A stretch of DNA of 64,000 bases, taken from the NCBI RefSeq assembly GCF_014201335.1, contig NZ_JACHEB010000001.1, positions 186,001 to 250,000 of the forward strand, given 5' to 3'. The notes under the pieces were generated by a model. That model made no database searches, was not told where the DNA came from, and worked only from the letters and a program-made list of their open reading frames with translations. This DNA comes from Tunturiibacter gelidiferens (GTDB lineage Bacteria; Acidobacteriota; Terriglobia; Terriglobales; Acidobacteriaceae). This document shows, piece by piece, positions 45,077-51,360 of the stretch (position 1 is the stretch's first letter; the number at the start of each line of letters is the position of its first letter). A program made the position numbers and the translations under genes.

Positions 45077-46228
45077 TTGAGACAGATTACTCGGCGTGGA
45101 TTTGTTTTCGGTTCGGCAGCGTTGTCGGTGGTGGGCAGGGTCGGGTTTGCGGCTGAGAAAGAGGCGGTGCCGTTGCTGATTGGAACTCAGACTTCGGGTA
45201 CGAGCAAGGGGATCTATGCGTACTCTTTCTCGGAGAAGACCGGGGACTTGACTGCGCTTGGTCTTGCTGCTGAGACTGCCAACCCTACCTTTCTGGCCTT
45301 GGCTCCTGATGGCAAGACCCTCCTTGTAGCGAACGAACTTGATAAGTTCGAGGGCAAGGATAGTGGTGCGGTGTCGACTTTTACCTTGGACCGGACCAAG
45401 ACGCGGTTGACCAAGGTCAATCAGGTTGCTTCGCTTGGTGGGGGGACCTGCCATGTCGCGTTCGACCACACCGGGCGGGATGCGTTTGCGGCGAACTACG
45501 GCGGGGGTAGCGCTGCTTCGTTCGCGGTTGGAGCGGGCGGGATGCTGAGTCCCGCCGTTTCGTTTTTTCAGTACACCGGACACGGTCCAAACAAGGAGCG
45601 GCAGGAGGCTCCACATGCCCATCGGGTGACGGTGTCGCCGGATAACCGGTTCCTGCTGGTCAACGACCTGGGGCTCGATGCGATTCACATCTACAGGCTC
45701 GATGCGTCAACGGCGAAGCTTGTTCCAAACGAGCCGGCGGAGTGGCGGTCGGCTCCGGGAACCGGGCCGCGGGCGCTGCGGTTTCATCCGAACGGCAAGT
45801 TTGCGTACTGCGTCACCGAGATGGCCTCCTCGGTGGTGGTCCTGCGGTGGGACTCGGAGCGGGGAGCGCTCGAGACCGTGCAGGAGATCGTGATGAAGCC
45901 TGCCGACTTCAAGGGCGAGACCAGCGGGGACGATATTACGATCGACCGCGAAGGCCGGTTTGCCTATGCGACGGACCGCTTCGACGATATCGTGGTCACG
46001 TTTTCCATCTCCCCCTCCGATGGGAAGCTGACTCTATTGAACCGGATGCCGTGCGGGGGGAAGGTTCCCCGCCATCTTTCGCTCGACCCGAGTGGCCATT
46101 GGCTTCTGGTTGCCAACCAGGAGTCGGACAATATCTCGGTGCTGGCTCGTGACCCGAAGACAGGTAAGTTGACGGACCCCGGTAAGAGTTTTCCATTGTC
46201 GCGGCCACAATGCCTGGTGTTTGCTTAA
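45077..46228 (+). CDS. Tat-exported lactonase-family beta-propeller (6-phosphogluconolactonase-like)
   Basis: This 383-residue protein is of the YbhE/Pgl-type seven-bladed propeller family (COG2706). It starts at a TTG with AAGGAG 7 nt before, and carries a twin-arginine signal (RQITRRGFVFGSAALSVV). Features include FLALAPDGKTLLVANEL, GGGTCHVAFDHTGRDAFAAN, EAPHAHRV and the C-terminal HLSLDPSGHWLLVANQESDN. It would hydrolyse a sugar lactone in the periplasm. It is divergent from nanE with about 70 nt between. Copy B of the dispersed repeat follows its stop codon. Confidence 0.88.
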   Translation: MRQITRRGFVFGSAALSVVGRVGFAAEKEAVPLLIGTQTSGTSKGIYAYSFSEKTGDLTALGLAAETANPTFLALAPDGKTLLVANELDKFEGKDSGAVSTFTLDRTKTRLTKVNQVASLGGGTCHVAFDHTGRDAFAANYGGGSAASFAVGAGGMLSPAVSFFQYTGHGPNKERQEAPHAHRVTVSPDNRFLLVNDLGLDAIHIYRLDASTAKLVPNEPAEWRSAPGTGPRALRFHPNGKFAYCVTEMASSVVVLRWDSERGALETVQEIVMKPADFKGETSGDDITIDREGRFAYATDRFDDIVVTFSISPSDGKLTLLNRMPCGGKVPRHLSLDPSGHWLLVANQESDNISVLARDPKTGKLTDPGKSFPLSRPQCLVFA

Positions 46229-46266
46229 GTGCTTTTGGTTGAAACTCCGGGTTCTATACCCCTGGG

Positions 46267-46397
46267 TACCCCCCTCCCCCCGGGGGGTATCTTGGCGGTA
46301 AAGTCCTTCTATTCAGTAATTTGCAGAGGGGTACTGTCCGCAAAATATAGAAAACAGATGACTTGCGCCTAAAATACTTATTATCAAACGGTTAGCC
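46267..46397 (+). repeat. Dispersed intergenic repeat, copy B
   Basis: This copy begins with the C/G block (TACCCCCCTCCCCCCGGGG) and passes through CAGAGGGG and GCAAAATATAG, ending at CGGTTAGCC. It aligns with the reverse complement of 29024-29155. It lies 38 nt after the lactonase stop codon in that gene's sense direction. No coding potential is visible. Confidence 0.75.
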
Positions 46398-46421
46398 CAC
46401 GCGGTAAATACCGTTCAAATG

Positions 46422-46462
46422 GACAAAGAAGTCCCGGCGCTTAGAGCCGGGGCTTCTTTGTC
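46422..46462 (+). terminator. Strong hairpin, probable bidirectional terminator
   Basis: The 17-bp arms (46422-46438 and 46446-46462) pair with a single G-T mismatch around a 7-nt loop. Their outer ends are A-rich and T-rich (GACAAAGAAG ... CTTCTTTGTC). It is well placed to end transcription from the lactonase gene. The whole region 46229-46790 contains no credible gene. Confidence 0.75.
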
Positions 46463-46598
46463 TATGTATCAATTATAGTGACTGGGCTGTAACTCATACG
46501 CCAAGTTTATGTATTTGAATGGAAAAGGGTTATGCGCTTTGGAGACTTGACAGATTCTCTGGGCTTCGCGGCTGGGTCTCGCTTTCTTAATGTAAAGT

Positions 46599-46672
46599 GC
46601 GCCCTGCGCGGGCGGCGGTCACTTCGTGACTGTGTACCCCTTTGGTTGGCGCTCCCGTTGGTCGCGAAGAAA
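46599..46672 (+). repeat. Second dispersed repeat, copy 1
   Basis: The block CCCTGCGCGGG, GGCGGTCACTTCGTGACT, GTGTACCCC and CTCCCGTTGGTCG recurs at 56216-56280 with a 12-nt insertion here. It contains a perfect GTCAC-TTC-GTGAC hairpin. Confidence 0.7.
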
Positions 46673-46717
46673 GATGAATCGCGGCTCTGAGTGCGTAAAC
46701 ATTTGTTGACACGCGGC

Positions 46718-46747
46718 TTGACTATCTAACCGGTTAGACAGTATAAA
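46718..46747 (+). promoter_or_regulatory. Promoter with operator in the spacer
   Basis: TTGACT (46718-46723) and TATAAA (46742-46747) are spaced by 18 bp, a sound sigma-70-type promoter. The perfect 14-bp palindrome TCTAACCGGTTAGA (46725-46738) fills the spacer, so a bound repressor would block RNA polymerase. It lies 44 nt before the CGNR-family regulator gene, which suggests autoregulation. Confidence 0.7.
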
Positions 46748-46790
46748 GATTTCGCATCAAGGTAAACGGTCAATAGGGAGCGGGTTTTTG

Positions 46791-47408
46791 ATGAAAGATC
46801 GTCAGAGCGATGTTGCTGTCCGAGCTGCACTTGCGAAGCTTGTCGCTTCTCAGGTTGGGGGCCACCTTGCACTCGACTTCTGCAATACGGCGGGGGAGCA
46901 CCTCGCCGAACGGCCTGACGAACTACTTAAGGATTGGGAGTCGTTTGTCCGATGGACGGTTCAGGTTGGATTGATCGAGCCTGAGCTGTACGGCGAACTG
47001 GTGGATTCTCCATCGCCTATCGATGAGGTTTGGGAGCTTCGGGAGGAGATCTACCATGTCGGGCTGACGCTTGCGCTGGGAGACCCGGTTGCGGAGCACG
47101 ATCTGGTGGCGATTCGCGAAGAGGCGAACGCACCCAAGCCGATGGTTGTGAGTGACGGGGGCAGAGTGCATTGGCGGCCTGATTCGCAGTTTGCTTCGCA
47201 GCAGTTGCGGGCGATTCTGGCAGGCGAGGCGTTGTCTTTGTTCTGTTCGAGGAGGTCGGCTCGGATCGGTATGTGCGGAGGCGGACTTTGCGGATGGCTC
47301 TTCCTCGACGAAAGCCGAGGAAAGCGGAGGCGCTGGTGTGACATGAAGGATTGCGGGAACAGGGAGAAGGCGCGCCGGTACTACCGGCAACTACAGAAGA
47401 GCAAATAG
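46791..47408 (+). CDS. CGNR zinc-finger protein with ABATE domain
   Basis: This 205-residue predicted regulator has an N-terminal ABATE-type domain (GGHLALDFCNTAGEHLAERP) and a C-terminal CGNR zinc finger with Cys in GMCGGGLCGWLFLDES and RRWCDMKDCGNREKARRYY. A GGGAG ribosome-binding site lies 10 nt before the ATG. The family is thought to bind DNA and act in stress responses. Its own promoter carries a perfect palindrome, the likely autoregulatory target. Confidence 0.9.
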   Translation: MKDRQSDVAVRAALAKLVASQVGGHLALDFCNTAGEHLAERPDELLKDWESFVRWTVQVGLIEPELYGELVDSPSPIDEVWELREEIYHVGLTLALGDPVAEHDLVAIREEANAPKPMVVSDGGRVHWRPDSQFASQQLRAILAGEALSLFCSRRSARIGMCGGGLCGWLFLDESRGKRRRWCDMKDCGNREKARRYYRQLQKSK

Positions 47409-47487
47409 GACGCCTTCAAGGAGGATGGGGACCGATTCGGGCTTGGTTTGTGGAGTACGAAACGAGATGTCCAAAGGAGAAGTACCT

Positions 47488-47937
47488 ATGAAGCGAATGA
47501 TTGGTTTATTTGCAATGAGCATTCTGCTGACAGGTGTCGCGGCCGCCGCGATGGATGTGCCGACCGCCGAAACCACAATCAACGACGCTGAAGCCGCCCT
47601 GGGAGTGGCGATGATTCACAAGGATCTCGCGACGCTCGATAGATTAGTTGGACGCGACTGGACCATGCAGAGTGATAGCGGGACCATGGGGACGAAGGCG
47701 GGTTTCCTCAATGATGTGAGATCGGGGGCGCTGATCGTGAAAAGCTTCAAGCTCCACGACGTTCATGTCCGAGTGCTCGGAGATGTGGCCTTTGTGCAGG
47801 CCTTCGATGACGAGGTGAGCTCCTACAAGGGCAAAGACAATAGCGGGACCTACAACTGGCTGGATGTCTGGGAGAAGCGGGATGGGCGCTGGGTCTCAGT
47901 TGCTACGCAACTGACCAAGGTCGAAGCCAGGAAATGA
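47488..47937 (+). CDS. Secreted SnoaL/DUF4440-like (NTF2 fold) protein
   Basis: This 149-residue protein has a signal peptide (MKRMIGLFAMSILLTGVAAA). Its single NTF2-like domain shows the DUF4440 pattern: IHKDLATLDRLVGRDWTM, then KLHDVHVRVLGDVAFVQAFDD, then YNWLDVWEKRDGRWVSVATQ. The function is unknown; such folds bind small molecules or act in isomerases. An AAAGGAG ribosome-binding site selects the ATG at 47488. It follows the CGNR gene by 80 nt and may be its target. Confidence 0.83.
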   Translation: MKRMIGLFAMSILLTGVAAAAMDVPTAETTINDAEAALGVAMIHKDLATLDRLVGRDWTMQSDSGTMGTKAGFLNDVRSGALIVKSFKLHDVHVRVLGDVAFVQAFDDEVSSYKGKDNSGTYNWLDVWEKRDGRWVSVATQLTKVEARK

Positions 47938-47984
47938 CGGCGACGCGAGGGCTGAGCTTCCGACTCAGTCTTCGCGATCATACC

Positions 47985-48003
47985 GCCCTGACAGCGGGCT
48001 TTT
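47985..48003 (+). terminator. Weak terminator-like hairpin
   Basis: GCCC (47985-47988) pairs with GGGC (47996-47999) around a 7-nt loop and is followed by TTTT. The stem is short. It lies between the convergent DUF4440-like and YceI genes. Confidence 0.3.
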
Positions 48004-48035
48004 GTGGTGGATCCCAAGTGAAACGACCGAATACG

Positions 48036-48623
48036 TTATGGCTTTACGTTCATTGGGGGGCCGCTGACCCGCTTGCCGTGGAGGTTGACTTCGACCTCGA
48101 CGCGGTCGGCGATTTTGATGAAAGGGATTCCGCTGTTCATCCCGTAGTCTTTGCGGTCAAACGCCAGTATTCCCTTGATATCGCCTTCGCCTGTCCCGAT
48201 ACCGGAGACGGTCATAGACAAGGTCTGAGGTTTGGAGACTCCGCGGATGGTAAAGGTACCGGGGATGTCGAAGGTATTCGGACCGGTCTGAACGATTTTG
48301 TCTGCATGGAAGGTGATAAGCGGATTGTTCTCGGCGTCAAAGAAGTCTTTGCTTTTGAGTTTGCCGTCCTTCATGCCGCTTCCGGTGTCGACGCTGGCTG
48401 CCTGAGCCTTGATGTCCAGGACACCCGTTTTGACATCGGGTGAGGTGAAGGTCATCGTGGCGTCCCACTTGTCGAATTTACCAGCTATCGGGACGGAGGC
48501 CTTCACGTTGAACCCGATCTCGCTTTTGGTTTTGTCGAACTTGAAGACCGGAACTTGTGCTGAACCTAGCGGCGCCAGGAGTGCGGCAAGAATCGGCAAC
48601 CCTGCAAGATATCTCATTTTCAT
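48036..48623 (-). CDS. YceI family periplasmic lipid-binding protein
   Basis: This 195-residue protein has a signal peptide (LAGLPILAALLAPLGSAQ) and an eight-strand YceI barrel. Key segments are FKFDKTKSEIGFNVKAS, MTFTSPDVKTGVLDIKA, SKDFFDAENNPLITFHA and GTFTIRGVSKPQTLSMTV. Homologues bind isoprenoid or polyprenyl lipids in the periplasm. It converges on the DUF4440-like gene and follows the DUF4136 gene in the same direction. Confidence 0.92.
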   Translation of the reverse strand: MKMRYLAGLPILAALLAPLGSAQVPVFKFDKTKSEIGFNVKASVPIAGKFDKWDATMTFTSPDVKTGVLDIKAQAASVDTGSGMKDGKLKSKDFFDAENNPLITFHADKIVQTGPNTFDIPGTFTIRGVSKPQTLSMTVSGIGTGEGDIKGILAFDRKDYGMNSGIPFIKIADRVEVEVNLHGKRVSGPPMNVKP

Positions 48624-48737
48624 AAACTTTCCTTTCGAGATTCGATGGATTCCGGGGGAGGGAGAAGCTTATCAGCAATCTGTGAATTGCGCTGCCTGTC
48701 TGGCAGACGTTCGGGACTCTTCGTGTAACGCAGACAT

Positions 48738-48770
48738 CAACGCTCCCGTAGAACAATTACGGGAGCGTTG
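48738..48770 (-). terminator. Strong hairpin between DUF4136 and YceI genes
   Basis: Perfect 13-bp arms (CAACGCTCCCGTA at 48738-48750 and its complement at 48758-48770) enclose a 7-nt loop. There is no long T-run, but the stem is strong and follows the DUF4136 stop codon by 16 nt. Confidence 0.6.
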
Positions 48771-48786
48771 TATAGAGGCGTCTGGT

Positions 48787-49359
48787 TTACTTGTTCGGCT
48801 TCGGGGGAAAGCCTTTGAACATCTTCGAGATGTCGCTGTCCATAGACTTCGCGTTTTTGGACGAGTTGTCCGATAGATCCGCCGTGGCGAGGCCCCTCCA
48901 AAGCAGGTTCTTCGAATTGCTCTCAAAGATGTCGATCACGAGGTTGGTCGTCTGTTGGTTGGTCGTGGTCGTCGTGGCCTGGCCGAACCCGGGATCCGCC
49001 CATCCTCCGCCCCAACCCCAGCCACCCCAGCCCCAGCCACCGCCCCAACCGCCGCCAAAGCCGTCGTACATGGTCTGTGTCTCCTGCTGGTTATGAAGAC
49101 TATCGGAGGCAAAGACAGTGACTGCACCGCCCGAGTCCATGAGTCGCCAGCCCTTTGCCTGGAACTGTAGATTGACCTCCTGCTTGATACGGTCGGTATA
49201 AAAAGGAATCTTCGTCGTGACTTTTCCCCAGGAATACGTGTGGTACTGGCTGAAGTTAGTCTGATGGTTGTAGTCGGTCCTCACATTATCGCCAAGAGCG
49301 ATGACTGGGGACCCCAACAAAAGTGCACCGGCAAGTACGATTGGCAAACCATATCTCAT
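48787..49359 (-). CDS. DUF4136 protein with Gly/Trp-rich insertion
   Basis: This 190-residue exported protein (signal peptide GLPIVLAGALLLGSPVIALG) has the DUF4136 start (TDYNHQTNFSQYHTYSWG) and end (NLLWRGLATADLSDNSSKNAK). Between them, residues 100-126 form a Gly/Trp-rich stretch (GFGGGWGGGWGWGGWGWG) and then a Thr-rich segment. The family is found in lipoproteins of unknown function; no lipobox is seen here. The insertion is probably a flexible loop. Confidence 0.87.
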   Translation of the reverse strand: MRYGLPIVLAGALLLGSPVIALGDNVRTDYNHQTNFSQYHTYSWGKVTTKIPFYTDRIKQEVNLQFQAKGWRLMDSGGAVTVFASDSLHNQQETQTMYDGFGGGWGGGWGWGGWGWGGGWADPGFGQATTTTTNQQTTNLVIDIFESNSKNLLWRGLATADLSDNSSKNAKSMDSDISKMFKGFPPKPNK

Positions 49360-49651
49360 TGGATTTCCTTTTCCCGCTGGATTAGTTTCTTGTGGTGTCC
49401 ACAGATCCCAAATGAAGGTACGTTGAACAGAAGCACATCGGCCCGTTGGGAACTTCGGAAAATGCGCCCTGTCGCGGGATGCAATTCCATCCCGCCGAAA
49501 GTATCTGCCCGGACTTCAGTGAAAGCAAGTCCCGCCCGACAAGTGAAATCTATCTGCGCTAGTTGGGTGTTTCTGGATGCGGAAGGCACATAGCCCCTTA
49601 GTAACTCCTTTGGTAACCGGGAGTTGCCGAATTGGGAATCTTTTTGCACTT

Positions 49652-49725
49652 TTTTTGGGGCTTGAGGCAACCCCAAAAATGGTTGACAAAGCGGCTCCGG
49701 TGTGGTGAACCGAGGGCCATTTTTG
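49652..49725 (+). promoter_or_regulatory. Competing inverted repeats upstream of rlpA
   Basis: TTTTTGGGG (49652-49660) can pair with CCCCAAAAA (49671-49679). CAAAAATGG (49674-49682) can instead pair with CCATTTTTG (49717-49725). The two 9-bp stems are mutually exclusive. The wider gap 49360-49771 contains no other gene; a TTGACA hexamer sits at 49683. Confidence 0.4.
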
Positions 49726-49771
49726 TGCATTAAAGATACCCTTTAAGCCTTGAATTTCTTATACTTAAGGG

Positions 49772-50296
49772 ATGGAACCGAGACTTGGAAATGAACGTAT
49801 AGCAACCATGACAGGAAAGGCCAGAACCGCTTTCACTTTAGCGGCGATGGTGGTTCTGTCAGCCTTTGCGACGGACAATGCCATCCCGGCAACTGTGCGA
49901 GCAGCGGAAGCGGTGCCGGTGATGCATGAGGTCACGACATCTGAGATCGTCACGACGGTTCGGATGCCAAAGGCGACGGTACTGACCAGATTGACGAAGA
50001 TCAAGAGCGGCTTGGCGAGTTGGTACGGCGACATGTGGCAGGGGCGCCAGACAGCCAGCGGCCGGATCTTCGATATGAACGAGATGACGGCGGCTCATAA
50101 GACGCTTCCGTTCGGCAGCAAGGTGAAGGTGACCGATCTGCGTAATCAACGCTCCGTGATTGTGACGATCACTGACCGGGGAGCGTTCTTCCCGGGCAGG
50201 GTGATTGACCTATCGCTTGCCGCCGCGAGGCAGTTGCGGATGGTGAATACGGGCGTCGATCCGGTGAGACTTGAACTGCTGACCTTTCAGAACTAG
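49772..50296 (+). CDS. rlpA: RlpA-like septal lytic transglycosylase
   Basis: This 174-residue protein has an N-terminal hydrophobic segment (FTLAAMVVLSAFA) and a double-psi beta-barrel domain with the RlpA signatures GLASWYGDMWQGRQTASG, MTAAHKTLPFG, VIVTITDRGAFFPGRVIDLS and AARQL. In characterised members it cleaves denuded glycan strands at the septum. There is no SPOR domain and no clear lipobox. The ATG at 49772 has a close AGGG; the ATG at 49808 is an alternative start. Confidence 0.9.
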   Translation: MEPRLGNERIATMTGKARTAFTLAAMVVLSAFATDNAIPATVRAAEAVPVMHEVTTSEIVTTVRMPKATVLTRLTKIKSGLASWYGDMWQGRQTASGRIFDMNEMTAAHKTLPFGSKVKVTDLRNQRSVIVTITDRGAFFPGRVIDLSLAAARQLRMVNTGVDPVRLELLTFQN

Positions 50297-50414
50297 GCTT
50301 CCCGACCTTATCGGCTGAGTTTGACTTCGCTTTAGCTGCGATTCCCTGCTGCCGAGGATTTCTTCCTTGGGCGAGCGGGTGCGTCTGTTTGCAGGCTGCG
50401 GGTATATTGCTTCT

Positions 50415-51359
50415 ATGCCGCTTGATCCCCGATTGCAGATGCTTTTGGATGAGGCGAAGGCATTGGGCCATCCGCCAGCGCACGAACTGACGCCGGAGGA
50501 GGCCAGGGTGCATCGGGTGGAGATGATGGCGCGGTTTGTGCCAATGCCGGAGTATGCCGACGTGTGGGTGGAAGAGGGGATGATCGCTGCGGAAGGGCGA
50601 AAGATCAGGGTGAAGGCTTATTCGGCTGGTGGGGACGGGCTGGTTCCGGTGGTGGTGTTCTTTCATGGCGGCGGGTGGGTAGCTGGGACACTGGAGACGC
50701 ATGATCCTTACTGCCGGGCGCTGGCGAAAGAGGCCGGGGTGCTGGTGGTCTCGGTGGACTATCGATTGGCGCCGGAGCATAAATTTCCGGCCGGGCTCGA
50801 AGATTGCCTGGCGGCGACCGAGTGGGTGCTCGCGCATGCGGGGGAGTTGGGTGCGGACGCTTCTCGGGTGATGGTGGGGGGCGACAGCGCGGGTGGGACG
50901 TTGGCGACGGTGGTGGCTTTGTTGCTGCGGGATAAGGGCGTGACGGGGCTGGCGGGGCAGATTCTGCTTTATCCGGCTGCGGCCTACTATGATCCGCCTA
51001 CTGCTTCTTATCTGGAAAATGCCTTGGGGTACGGGCTTACTCGGTTGGGGATGATGTGGTTTTGGGATCACTATCTGAATGATAAGAGTGAGGGGAAGGA
51101 CTTTCGCGCGGCTCCGCTGCTGGCGGATTCGCTGGCTGGGTTGCCGAGGGCTTTTGTGGTGACGGCGGAGTATGACGTGCTTCGCGATGAGGGGCAGGCA
51201 TATGCGAAGAGGTTGGCGAAGGCTGGGGTGGAGGTGACGGAGGTGTTTGCAGAGGGGATGAACCATGGGTTCGCGGCTTCGGTGAATGAGTTTCCGTTTT
51301 TGCCGCAGGCGAAGGAGATGCTGCGGAGGGTGGCCGAGTGGGTGAAGGCTGGCGGGTAG
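50415..51359 (+). CDS. HSL-type alpha/beta hydrolase (acetyl esterase)
   Basis: This 315-residue cytosolic esterase of the hormone-sensitive-lipase family has the oxyanion motif H84-GGGW and the nucleophile elbow G156-D-S158-A-G-G. A late Asp in AEYDVLRDEG and a His in MNHGF complete the catalytic triad. It hydrolyses short acyl esters. Codon use shows a strong G bias on this strand, unlike the C-ending genes near 20-28 kb. I chose the ATG at 50415 because homologues begin with MPLDPRLQ-like sequence. It converges on the iron-sulfur gene with a 1-nt gap. Confidence 0.93.
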   Translation: MPLDPRLQMLLDEAKALGHPPAHELTPEEARVHRVEMMARFVPMPEYADVWVEEGMIAAEGRKIRVKAYSAGGDGLVPVVVFFHGGGWVAGTLETHDPYCRALAKEAGVLVVSVDYRLAPEHKFPAGLEDCLAATEWVLAHAGELGADASRVMVGGDSAGGTLATVVALLLRDKGVTGLAGQILLYPAAAYYDPPTASYLENALGYGLTRLGMMWFWDHYLNDKSEGKDFRAAPLLADSLAGLPRAFVVTAEYDVLRDEGQAYAKRLAKAGVEVTEVFAEGMNHGFAASVNEFPFLPQAKEMLRRVAEWVKAGG

Positions 51360-51360
51360 G

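Noticed and set aside
46463..46598. Possible tRNA or small RNA in the gene-poor gap after the lactonase
   Set aside because: I found no cloverleaf, no CCA end and no T-loop sequence; apart from the repeats and the terminator nothing specific is visible.
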